Shown here: in pieces, positions 22,506 through 32,684 of the stretch
Layout: every line of letters begins with the position of its first letter
Numbering within the stretch: position 1 is the first letter of the stretch
Source of the DNA: Neoceratodus forsteri
Lineage: Eukaryota > Chordata > Ceratodontiformes > Ceratodontidae
Length of the DNA: 64,000 bases
Direction: 5' to 3'
NCBI GenBank assembly: GCA_016271365.2
Contig: CM057456.1
Span: 1,398,007,001 to 1,398,071,000 of the forward strand
Position numbers and translations under genes: made by a program
The notes under the pieces: model-generated
The model's input: the letters and a program-made list of their open reading frames with translations, nothing else
The model's database searches: none
Told to the model about the DNA's origin: nothing

Positions 22506-22646
22506 AAAACTTTGCACCATGCACAAACCAATTGCTCTGTGATTGTGCCACATTTGTGTCCAGCTGCTATATATAAAAGGCCAAATAGCACTGGTGCATC
22601 GTGATAACACCGGTGCTAAAAGATAATGTATGCACGGTGCAAAGTG
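22506..22646. other. short unassigned spacer
   Basis: Sequence between repeat copy 2 and the CR1 3' end, with a few GGTGC/GCACC motifs. No feature supported. Confidence 0.4.
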
Positions 22647-24068
22647 AGAAACATAAAAACACAGAAATTGTGGGCAGATAAGGACTGCTAGGCTCATCCA
22701 GTCTGCCCATAAGCTTATCCTTATTTGTGGCCTTTGACCCTACTTGGTCAATGGCTCTCTTCCTTCCTTCCTTGCTTCCTTCCCCCCTAAGGGTTCCTTT
22801 GTGCCTGTCCCATGCACATTTGAAACCTCCCACTGTGTTTGCTCCCACCACCTCCTGTGGCAGACTATTCCATGCGTCCACCACCCTTTCCATGAAGAAC
22901 ACCTTCCTCACATTCCCCTGTAACCTGCCTCCTTCCAATTTCATATTATGGCCCCTTGTTCTTGTACATCCCCTATATTGAAAGATGTCACCTCTCCGCA
23001 CCTTGTTTATGCCCTTAAGGTACTTGAAGGTCTCTATCATGTCCCCTGCTCCCTACTCTCCTCCAGTGGATACATATTGAGGTCCCTCAATCTCTCTTCA
23101 TATGATTTCTTGTGCAAGCCATGTACCATCTTTGTTGCCCTTCTCTAGACTGTTTCCACCTTGTCTATGTCCTTTTAAAGATGCGGCCTCCAGAACTGTA
23201 CACAGTATTCCAGGTGAAGCATCACCATGTTTTATACAGCGGCATCACTACCTCCCTCCTTCTGCTAGTGATACCTCTGCCTATGCACCCGAGCATGTCA
23301 CTGGCCATCACTGCAGCCTTTGTACACTGCTTAGACACCTTTAGGTTGTCAGAAATGATAATCCCCAGATCCCTTTCTTCCTTGGTGACTGTCAGCAAGC
23401 CCCCCCCCTCCATCCTGTAGCTCTCCCCTGAGTTCCTGCATCCCAGTGCATTATTTTGCACTTTTTGGAACTGAACCTCAGTTTCAACAATTCAGACCAG
23501 TTTTCCAGTTTTCTTACTGTAGGTTCCTCCTCATCTTCTCCACCCCCTTTTGGAGTATCTACCCTGTTGCAGATCTTGGTGTCATCTGCAAACAAGCAGA
23601 CCTTTTCCTCCAACCCTTCTGTTATGTCATTGAAGTAGATATTAAACAGTACTGGCCCAAGGACTGACCCCTGAGGTACTTGTTACCCCCCTCTCCCCCG
23701 ATTGGATCCCATTTACCACCACCCTCTGCCTCCTGTCTATTAGCCAGTTTCTAACCCTTTGTAACCCATGCCCAGACCATCCATCTTGTTTACCAGCCTT
23801 TTATGTGGGGATGGTGTTGAAGGCCTTGCTGAAATCGAGGTAGGCCACATTCACCACTTCCCCCGATTCACCTCCTTTGTAACCAAACCAAAAAAATCTA
23901 TTAGATTCATTTGACATGACCTTCCTTTTGTGAATACATGCTGTCTTGGATCTTGGACACCGTTGGATTCCAAGCGACCTAGAATTCTTTTTTTTAGCAG
24001 TACCTCTATGATTTTGCCCACTAATGACGTGAGGCTGACTGGCCTATAGTTTCCCGCCTCCTCCCTGC
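22567..24068 (-). pseudogene. CR1 ORF2, reverse transcriptase and C-terminus
   Basis: The catalytic box [18 protein letters not shown] is intact at about 23600-23545. The thumb ([14 protein letters not shown]) and the ERDLGIIISDNLKVSKQCTK segment lie at 23500-23330. Next comes MLGCIGRGITSRRREVVMPL (about 23290-23230), then the C-terminal frame at 23040-22567 (TFKYLKGINKV, RVVDAWNSLPQEVVGA, FKCAWDRHKGTL). At least three frame changes separate these parts. This is a dead copy of the same family as the CR1 elements at 16311 and 53772. Confidence 0.8.
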
Positions 24069-25204
24069 CAGTGTTTGAATTATGATGAAAAAAGTAGGGG
24101 GGCCCAACAGTCCATATTCAGAGGTGTGCACAGAGTCAGTGAAAAGGGGGTACACACGTTTTCACAAAGCTAGGGGGTCTGGGGGCATGCCCCCCCGGAA
24201 ATTTTTTTAAAACATCACTGTACATAGTGCATTTTTCTGCATTTTACAGCTAAGTAAGATACGTTAAAGTCAATCAGGATGAAACATTATTTGATAAAGA
24301 TGTTACTGTTTCCTGCAAGAATGTTTTAAAAATTGAACTGTTTATGAAATTGCATTCTTTGCTTCATGTAAAGTGGATTGCTTCTCACTCCCCATTTCTC
24401 TCACACTCTGTGAAACAGATCCCCCAGATCACACCCCCTTTGTTTGTTAATTACCCCTTTCTTCCACCAACACCAACCCCCCATGATTTTTTGCCAGCCC
24501 ACTGCCTGCAAGTTATACACCATACCCCAATCGCAAGAAGTAGACAAGCAAGGCTGCTTATGCAAAGGATTATTATCATACGAGCTGCCATTCTGATCTG
24601 AGCACAAGAAAAAAAAGGGACACAGCAGCACAGCACTAGAGCAGCAGGCAATGAAAACAAAGGGAAGGGGACCCAGACGCAACTGTTAAGGGACAACTAA
24701 AGGGTGATTTGTGCATTATGATGATAGGAAGAGTATTAAAAAAAGATTAAATTAAACTTGTGAATAAATCCTGCACCAGTTAACAATAACAATGGGACCT
24801 CCCCCCCAAACACACACATGCCACCCACTTTATTTCTTACAGTAAATAAGATTGCTACACATTATGGTTTCTGAAGTTCAGTTAATTCTGGGTGATTGAT
24901 GTCAAAAACTTCAGTGGTCAAAATTTGAAAGTCATTCCAGTTTTGAGGGAGTCAAAATACTTCCCATGTAACAACTTTGGAAGCCAATATAATGTTGTCA
25001 GAGACAATTTTGTAATATACACATTACAGATAATGCCATGTCACCCATTCATTCAGAAAAATATTACACCATTGTTTGACACCAGGTCAATATGTCGCTG
25101 CAATAACAATGCGGTATTAACTGTGCTGTGATAATGCCATAAACACTGACACTACCCGTCGCTGTCCACTCAAAGGTGAAAGAGATCATGATGCCATTGG
25201 TGGG

Positions 25205-25455
25205 GTGCCTGGTTGCGCTGCTCCCATGGTGGAGTGGCTAAGGCATCAGCACACAGCAGCATTGGAGACCTGGGGACCACGGTTTGGTTCCCCGACTCCT
25301 GGTCTTGAAACACTTTTTTTTAAATAAGGCAGTTTTTCCTTTCTGAGTTTCTCCCCGTCCCTAGAAGTCCACCCCCGGAGTTGAATATTTTTAGTCCGGT
25401 GTGTGTAGCAAAGCCCCCACATCGGGGGGGGGGTTGGAAGGAGCACCCCCCAAAA
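25205..25455 (+). mobile_element. tRNA-headed SINE inside the hAT element
   Basis: CTCCCATGGTGGAGTGGCTA, AGGC and, 45 bases on, ACGGTTTGGTTCCCC resemble box A and box B of a tRNA. The body TTTCTGAGTTTCTCCCCGTC and CCGGTGTGTGTAGCAAAGCC recalls the sequence at 9100-9240 read in reverse. It sits in a GC-richer patch of the otherwise AT-rich hAT element. It is not a functional tRNA gene because no cloverleaf can be drawn. Confidence 0.5.
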
Positions 25456-26090
25456 CAAAGAATCTCCAATGTTGCCCTATGAGTTTGTGTTATGTGGGTG
25501 ACATTTTGTGCCAGTCGATGTATTGACCAATGTTTTTTCGTCTTCAGGCATTTTGCTTGCAGCATTGTGTGCTGCACTGTTTTTGTTTGTGGTGTTATGA
25601 CCCCGTTCCCATTGTTTGACTTCCATGCCTGCAAAATTCAAAGTCATCTATATTTTTCACTATTAGGAGTCAAATACATCCAACTTAAACAATTAAATGA
25701 AGCCCCTTGCTGATGGCATGTTGTCCCACCTTCTCAGGGATCACTGCTGGCAGGTTTAGGAGATGGTCAGATTGACATGCGTCTTTCCTAACACATGCGA
25801 TATTTCCTTCCAGGTCTCCCTATTTTCAGAAGCCCCCTTATTTTGACCAGTCCCACACGTCTCACACAGTCACATCACAATCCAAAATATATAAAATTCA
25901 TAGGATCTTGACTTCTACTGAATCTAGCACTAAACTTCTATCATGTTATACACATACAGGTTGGCTATTCTTGATTTACTGTTCAAAAATCTGAGAATGT
26001 TGTGGATATGCTTTGGCTGCACTATGCAAATTACTTGGGATGCATTACTCGAGTGGGAGAAAGCAATAAACTATGTTCTATAATATACAT

Positions 26091-26730
26091 ATTTCACCTG
26101 GACTTCGGAGACACAAAGCACCCCACCCCCATAGTCTTCCATCACATGGACTCTGGAGACACATGGCACCCCCAGCCTTGCCTTACTTGACATGGGTTCC
26201 AGAGACACACAGTGCTCCCTCCCTGCGTTACCTTATTTTACATGGACTCTGAAGACACAAAGCACCCCCTAGCTTTGCCCTACTTCACATGTGCTCCAGA
26301 GATGCACAAAACTCACTAGTCTTGCCTTACTTCACATGGGCTCCAAAGACACAAAACAACCCCCCCACCTTGCCTTACCATACTTCATATGGGCTCTGGA
26401 AACAACCACCCCCCCCAGCCTTGCCTTACAAGGGGTCTGGAGACAAACATGCACCTCTGCCTTGTCTTACCTTACTTTACATGGGCTTGGGAGACAAACA
26501 CTCCCCCTACTCAACCTAACCTTACTTCAAATTAGGCCCGAAAACACAACCCCCCACCACCACCACCAGTCTTGCCTTACTTTACATGGGCTCTTGAGAC
26601 AAAAAACAAACCTCTCTCTGAGCTCCTTACCTTACCGTACTTCACACTGGCACTGAAGACAAGTACCCCCTCCTCAAATTTGCCTTACTGCACATGGACT
26701 CTAGAGACTAAAGTACTCCTGCCCGGTATG
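26091..26730. repeat. degenerate minisatellite, unit about 50-70 bp
   Basis: About eleven loosely spaced units each contain a form of ACATGGGCTCTGGAGACACA, a C-rich stretch and CTTGCCTTACTT. Unit length varies because the C-run expands and contracts. The frames at 26289-26656 that run through it encode only Pro-rich low complexity. It lies inside the hAT element. Confidence 0.85.
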
Positions 26731-26779
26731 TGAGGTCAGGCTGAGGAGGTCAAAGACTGTAGCCCTGGCCCATTCAGGG

Positions 26780-26799
26780 TCTCTCTCTCTCTCTCTCTC
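26780..26799. repeat. (CT)n microsatellite
   Basis: About ten CT units followed by a C/T-rich run. Confidence 0.95.
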
Positions 26800-27651
26800 C
26801 TCCCTCCCCCCTCAGTGACAGCGAACAAGTAAGTTGTTCCTGGGGCTCAGTGTAGGGGCTACTGACTACTACTTTACCTCTGGTTTACGTCATCTATAGT
26901 CTGAATGGAAATGAACACCCCCAACTGTGCTTGTTCAAGGAGACGCCACACCGGACATCAATGAAGGCAAGCACAGCAGCATTGTTTTTACAATAAATAA
27001 AGATAAAGATAGGGATATCTGACTATCACCCTTTTAAAGTACCTATGAAGGACTTACTTTGGTGCCAGCTGTGGATACTACTTTTAGCTGTGGAAGGCTT
27101 TTGTTTATTTATTTTCCAGGAAAGCAGCCATCAGAGCAGTCAACCAACAGCATGGTTTATACCGCTGACTTTGCAGTGCATCAACTCATGCCCACAGGTT
27201 GATGCATTGCAGTGTTTGCATTGTAGACACTTTCTGGAGTGCCATAAGTGTGCTTTGGATACCCTTTTCTATTTCAGCTCAACTATGGGTACCTGTACTG
27301 GAGCAAACACATTATTTGACACTGTAAACCCTTTGATGCACTCGCTCCGATGGAAAGCCATCTGTCCCAGTGTCTCTCAGCATCCTCCATTAAATTTATA
27401 GCCCCTCCTCAGAGCACCCTGCAGCATTGTGAGTGCGGGCTGTGTAAACACTAAGTTGATAGAGGAGCAGTCAGCACAGTGGGAAGGGAGCAATACTAAT
27501 TCAAGAGCACTGTGACCATGTAAACACGACTTTAGATAAATATCTGTCTCAAGTGTCACAACCCACTTTGATGCTGGTTGTGTGGCTATGGGTTGGGGGA
27601 GGCTATTGTTTTCCTGGATGGCTGTTAAAAGGGAAAACATGGTGTTAATTA

Positions 27652-28683
27652 CAGTTGTCCCTCGTTATAGCGAATCTCGGCATAACGAATCCCTCTTAAA
27701 ACAAACGTTTTTTATGGCTCCCACTACAACCCATTCATTTTGTCTGCTCATTTGCAATTTGAGTTTTTCTGGCTCACATTATTGCTCACATTCAATTTGT
27801 CAAACTGGTATTTCAGAAATGAGCAACGAGCAACTGCTGTTGGCTTTAATTTAATTTTTAAATACCCCGTGAGTATGCTTTCCTGGCTCTAATCCTAATT
27901 GCGGATTAATTAGTTATCAAGCATAGTATAGCTGTAGTAGCTGTAATTCACTTCAGTCATTTTCAATCATTTCAATCATTGCAATTAAGCTGTTAAGCAC
28001 ATGCAAGCACATTTTTAGCCAGACAAACTCATTCACACTGCAGCTCTCAACAGCAACCCCGGTCCAAACTTCATGGCTGAGATTAAAAAAAGGAAGGCAC
28101 TTGATATCAATACCAAACTGGCCATCATAGACAGGCTAAAAAATGGAGAGGGACTTGCCTCAGAATTTTCACTTGCCAAGTCGATGAGATTGTGACTAAA
28201 GTGAAATCTGGGCACCGCACTTTATCAGACAGTGAAGATTCTATTGAAGGGGTGACTAGCACTGAAGAAGTCCAAGTAAACTCAGCAGAGGGAATAGCAG
28301 GCCTGGAGACAGGGTTGCAGTATCTGGAGCGGCAGTCCTTTGTGTCCTCCTTACAGCTGCTGCAGCTAAGACAGCTCATAGTGTTGTGTAAAAAGGATGT
28401 GCTTAACAACAGTCTAACTCAGAAAACAATGGACTGTATTTGAAATAAATAAATATAGCACTGTATGTTTAGTTAATATTTTAAAATTTCTACATGAGTT
28501 TTCAACAGCGTGTCGTGTTTATCATGTTTGTAATAAATTATGCTACAGTATTAACAGATACGGTGCACTTAGATTCATTGCAAATTCATTATGGCAAGGC
28601 TGCTTTTTCAGCTGTAACAAATACTCGCTATAACTAACTTTTAATATGGTCCCCATAGCGTTCGTTATAACGAAGGAGAACTG
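27652..28683 (+). mobile_element. 1032-bp Tigger (pogo) element nested in the hAT element
   Basis: The left end CAGTTGTCCCTCGTTATAGC and the right end, on the other strand, CAGTTCTCCTTCGTTATAAC form inverted repeats. TA flanks both sides (27650-27651 and 28684-28685). A full Tigger is over 2 kb, so this copy has lost the middle of its transposase. The transposase remnants read on the plus strand. Confidence 0.9.
28073..28443 (+). pseudogene. internally deleted Tigger transposase (CENP-B/pogo type)
   Basis: It opens with MAEIKKRKALDIDTKLAII and DRLKNGEGLA, the start of the pogo/CENP-B helix-turn-helix that binds the element ends. After about 30 codons it jumps, with a frame change near 28190, to SGHRTLSDSEDSIEGVTS, TEEVQVNSAEGIAGLE and TGLQYLERQSFVSSLQ, the Tigger C-terminal dimer region. 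The second helix-turn-helix and the whole DDE domain are missing. The stop is at 28441-28443. Confidence 0.8.
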
Positions 28684-28864
28684 TACTATTTTTCACTCAG
28701 GCAGGATGTTCCTGACTGAATGGAGATTGGTAGCTTCACCTGTTAGAAGTAAGGGGGCCAAAACATGGCCCCCCCGGCACCTTTCAATTACACAGAACTC
28801 AGGGGGCCCTCCAAAAAAATAAGGGGGCACGGCCCTCTCAGGCCCCTCTGCAATTCGAGCACTG

Positions 28865-30010
28865 CTCCCTGCTGCCATTTTTGTGAAGAGGGACTGCATG
28901 TGCCCTCCTCCTGTCCTCAGGAACCACCCCTGTGTTGAGTGACTCTGCGAACAGGATCACCAGTGGTGCCGCTAGCTCCCTCCGTAGCTCCTTTAATATT
29001 CTCAGGTGTATGCCATCTAGTCCCATTGCTTTGTTCACCTTCAGTTTCATGAGTTCCTCCAGGACTGTCTCCACGGTTAATGGACTGGTGTTGACCTCCC
29101 TGCTTTCATATCTATTGCCCAGCTGTGATCCCTGTCCCTCCCCTTCTTCAGCGAATACTGAGCAAAAGTATTTGTTCAATATTTCTGTCTTTTCCAGGTC
29201 TCCCTCCTTACAGTCCCCCTCCTCCCCTTTGAGCCTTATAATCCCTCCCTGGCTTTCCTTCTTTACCTTATGTACCTAAAGAATGTCTTGTCCCCCCCCC
29301 TTTTTTTTTACCATCTTTGCTAATTTTTCTCCATCCTCACCTTTGCGCTCCTAACAGCCTTCCCTGCCTCTCTTAGACACTTTAGGTATACCTCCCTGTC
29401 TTCTTGCTTCTGAGTCTCCTTATATTTTCTGAAACCCACCCTTTTGGCCCTTACCCTGTCTGCAACTTCTTTAGTGAACCATAGTGGTTTTCTTCATCTC
29501 TTACCTTTGGTTATTGCCCTCTGTATTGGTTTGTTACCTCCCCTATGGCTCCTTTTATGTGTTTCCCCTCCTTCCCCCCTACTTGCCAGAGCATCTTTGA
29601 TGCACCTCCCCACCTTCTCAAAGTCTGCTCTCCTGAAATTTAAGACCCTTGCCTTTGTGTGGCTGGTCTGTACCCCTGTTCCCAAGCTAAACCACACTAT
29701 GTGGTGGTCGCTGGACCCCAGTTGACCTTCTGCCCTGACTTCTGTAATTCTTTCACTGTTTGTCAGTAGTAGGTCCAGAATTGTCCTGTTCCTGGTGGGA
29801 TCAAGCACTAGCTGCCTGAGGCCTGCCACCTGTAGGGAATCCAAGATGTCTCTGCTCCTGGTTGAGGCAGCAAGTGGGATGGTCCAATCCATGTCTGGTA
29901 AATTGAAATCACCCAGCAGCAGTACTTCCCCTTTTGCAGTCATCTCATGCATTTCTTCCACTAGCTCTCTATCCACCTCCTCTCCCTGTGCTGGAGGCCT
30001 GTAGAGGGGT
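28865..30010 (-). pseudogene. CR1 ORF2, endonuclease and start of reverse transcriptase
   Basis: The frame at 30102-29494 holds YRPPAQGEE, LLLGDFNLPDMDW (the GDFN metal-binding motif) and SDHHIVWFSLG (the terminal catalytic SDHH), so this endonuclease half looks chemically complete. Its first 30 residues are Harbinger-side sequence, not CR1. The frame at 29179-28838 has KVNKAMGLDGIHLRILKELR and NTGVVPEDRRRAHAVPLHK, the entry to the reverse transcriptase, and is cut by the hAT insertion at 28864. The two frames are separated by stops near 29280-29490. Confidence 0.8.
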
Positions 30011-30144
30011 GGGAACATGAATACGGGTGCAACGGTATAGTAAAAAGTATAGTGCCGCACAGCATGTATTAGTGCAACCCCTAGTGTGGTGCTATTTACC
30101 ACCTATAAAAAGGTTGTACAAACTCAGGGCAAACCACAGAGGGG

Positions 30145-32153
30145 GCGTGGACACAGCTACAAGCAGCTTGGCAACAACTCGCGCATGATCCACCTTATGG
30201 CAGCCATTCTGGAGGAGAAAAAGAGGGACCAAAGCCACCTGGGGCCACACCATAGGCCAAAGAGGAGAGATGCTGCACACAGAATGGGCTGGCCCAGTGT
30301 GTTTTTCAAGACATTCACAGGTAACCACCTTGTGGGCCAGCACAGACTGAAAAGGGTCCTGCTGAGGGAGCTTTGTGAGCTCATGCATGAGCAGATGCAG
30401 TCTACCACCCAGCACAGCCTTGCCATGTCAGTTGAAGAAAAAGTGATGGCTCTGATGTGCTTTTTATCCACCGGGTCCTTCCAGACACCAGTTGGAGATA
30501 CCATCGGCATGTCGAGCAGGGCTCAAAGAAACCATGCAGCAATTCTAGCAAATAAAATTTATTTTTGGTTGTGCTTCCTTCCTCCTATGTTTGTAGAAAA
30601 GAGGCTAAGGTGCTTTTAATGGCAGGGTAATTACAGATTTAGCAAACAATGCCAATAAATGACACACACCATAAGCACACTTAATTTGTCTGGGCTCTGC
30701 TCATTTAATTTAGCCATTTGCCATTCACAGTGTAGTGGGCCTTGTTTCTTACTTAAAATTACTTCTTGTCTGTTAGATGGTGAGGCTGTGAATGGAAGCA
30801 GGCACCCAGAGAGAAGCATGTCCATTCCAAAAAGTAATTTTAAGTAAGGAATAAGGAGCTTCCCCCGTACAAATGCAAGTGCGCTTCCGAGAGGTAACGT
30901 AATGATTAAAATACCCTCATACAAGGCTAAAGGCTCTCGTTATGTGTTGAATTGTTTTTGAACATTTTGAACATGTTTTAGATAATTGTGGGAGTCTTTG
31001 GAAGCAAACTGAAACTGGGATTTTCTAATTAAAAATGTTGCTTCCAGTTTAAACTTGTTGGTTGTGAGGCTGGAAAGTGATGGAGGATAGACATTTGTAG
31101 TTTTTGACTATTAAATAAGCACTTGATTTATGCACTTTCTACATGTCCACCTTACTTGAATTACAGACTCTACACTGTGAATGGCAAATGGCTAAATTAA
31201 ATGGGCAGAGCCCAGACAAATTAAGTGTACTGATGGTGTGTGTCATTTATTGGCATTGTTTGCTAAACATGCAGCAATTCTATTGGGTTGTGCACCTACC
31301 AGCAGTACTCAGTGCTATTGACTGCACCCATGTTGACATCTGCGCACCACCTGGTGAAGTGGGTGACACCTTCCTTAACAGGAAGGGTTACCACTCCATA
31401 AATTGCCAGGTGGTGTGTGTGATGCAGCTGGGAGTATCATCAAAGTCCTTGCATGGTTCGCCAGCAGTGCCCATGATGCCTTCATCTGGCACCAGTCACA
31501 ACTGTGCCAGGCATTTGAGGAAGGCACAATACCCAGTGGACACCTCGTCAGTGAGTACCTGCAGCAGGCACAACCACAGTCCCCCCAGTGCCAGGACAGT
31601 CCTACAATAGAGTACACAAAGGAGGTAGTGAAGGGGTGGGAGGGAAGGGTGCACAGGTGTACAGGAGGCCAGAAACAGTAGGGGCTGCAAACTGGGCAGG
31701 GTGTGTGACACAGTACACACATGCTACCACTGTTAATGTTTCCACAGGCAACAGTGCCAGTCCCTTGAGACCCTAGCTCCTAACCCCAGTCCTCTGGCCA
31801 GCTAATGTGACCGAGGAGAGGTATAATGAGGCACACATCGCAACACAGAATATTATCGAGCGTCTCTTTGGCATGCTGAAAATGAGATTCCGATGCCTGG
31901 ATCGTTTGATCATGCCCTACAATTTGACCCTCCGAAGGTATGCCGCATATTCCTAGCCTGTTGTATGTTGCACAACGTGGTGCTAAACCATGGAATACAC
32001 CTGCCAGAACCTGAGGAACATTCAGACAGTGACATTGAGGCAGAGGTCCAGGGGACAGTGAAGCAGCTCGATAGGCATGACCCACAGGTGGCCAGGAGGG
32101 CCCAGGAGCACAGGTTCAACATCATAAGAACTCAGACACAGATGGGCTGGTGA
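30145..32153 (+). pseudogene. HARBI1-like Harbinger transposase (DDE), broken
   Basis: The nuclease that moves Harbinger elements. The N-terminal region (to about 30515) has LLRELCELMHEQMQS, SVEEKVMALMCFLSTGSFQ and TPVGDTIGMSS, the HARBI1 helical domain. After a 0.72-kb insertion come LPAVLSAIDCTHVDICAPP with the first catalytic Asp (31320), then in another frame SSAHDAFIWHQSQLCQ with the second (31475). A GT-AG intron fits at 31551-31747. Exon 2 has EAHIATQNIIERLFGMLKMR with the catalytic Glu (31858) and, in a third frame, FDPPKVCRIFLACCMLHNVV, closing at 32153. All three catalytic residues survive, but at least three frame breaks and about 50 missing residues before AIDCTH mean no working enzyme. 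Confidence 0.85.
30548..31267. mobile_element. 0.72-kb foldback insertion in the transposase gene, 15-bp flanking repeat
   Basis: CATGCAGCAATTCTA occurs on both sides (30533-30547 and 31268-31282), a perfect 15-bp direct repeat that looks like a target duplication. Inside, about 95 bases at 30640-30735 are repeated in inverse orientation at 31172-31266, with only a few mismatches. A second inverted pair, CTTACTTAAAATTACTT (30749) and AAGTAATTTTAAGTAAG (30831), lies between them. No transposase or LINE frame is present. The 15-bp duplication fits a retroposon better than a Harbinger (3 bp) or hAT (8 bp). Confidence 0.7.
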
Positions 32154-32684
32154 GTGAATAGAACATGGACAACAGACATGATTCAAAATGTGTATTTACA
32201 GAATAAACAGTAGCGTGACAGGCACAGAATGTTGACAGGATGGTAACAATACAAAACAAAAAGCATGGCACAAAGGTGATACAGGGAATGTGGTGGGAAG
32301 TGGCTATGTACATAGAGGTGCATGTGAGGTATGCAGGTGGTTGAAGATTGCAAGAAGGTATGGCACACACATGGCATCACCACCATCTCCCACCATGGAT
32401 CCTCACAGATGCCCTACCGTAGGAACACTAGGGGGTGTACTGCAGGTCGAGAAGCAGATAGGTGATGACTGAGGGGACGGGAGATCCTGGGACAACCCCA
32501 GCCACTGCACATGCTTGGTGTAGCAAGGGCATATCGCTGCCCAGTGTTTCACAGATGATGGTGTGGCAGCGGTGCTGACCGACCCCAACCTGCCATTCCG
32601 TATAGTGGAGGCATGCCAGGAGACACTACCGGCATGCCGACAGCATTTGACGGTGGTGTAACTCTGCACAGCTATCCTAATCTC

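Larger units (their letters stand above)
24069..28864. mobile_element. 4.8-kb non-autonomous hAT element with 8-bp target duplication
   Basis: The ends are CAGTGTTTGAATTA (24069-24082) and, on the other strand, CAGTGCTCGAATTG (28864-28851), an inverted repeat with three mismatches in 14. Both sides carry the identical 8-mer CTCCCTGC (24061-24068 and 28865-28872), the hAT signature. The site lies in CR1 ORF2, where the intact copy at 57685 has CTCCCTGCTACC. Subterminal G-runs such as TAGGGGGTCTGGGGGCATGC (24171) and AAGGGGGCACGGCCC (28821) are typical of some hAT families. No hAT transposase was found. It carries a SINE, a minisatellite and a Tigger. Confidence 0.9.
22647..30010 (-). mobile_element. 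CR1 LINE split by a nested hAT element
   Basis: The CR1 3' end is at the left (GAAACATAAAAACACAGAAA, then GGCAGATAAGGACTGC and CATCCAGTCTGCCC). ORF2 is read leftward in two blocks, 24068-22567 and 30010-28865, which join cleanly once the 4.8-kb hAT element at 24069-28864 is removed. Domains from right to left are endonuclease (30000-29490), the linker and start of the reverse transcriptase (29280-28865), then the rest of the reverse transcriptase and the C-terminus (24060-22567). The 5' end is cut inside the endonuclease near 30010, where the Harbinger block begins. Confidence 0.9.

Noticed and set aside
25205..25310. Possible tRNA gene
   Set aside because: Box A- and B-like stretches are present but no acceptor, D or anticodon stem can be paired; it is a SINE head. 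The same applies to 5807, 41305, 43275, 50755 and 54800.
26091..26730. Regularly spaced repeats that might suggest a CRISPR array
   Set aside because: Units are degenerate, vary in length, have no unique spacers and lie inside a vertebrate hAT element.
30145..32153. Domesticated host HARBI1 gene
   Set aside because: Frame breaks, missing residues and the convergent Myb-like pseudogene show a transposon copy, not a host gene.
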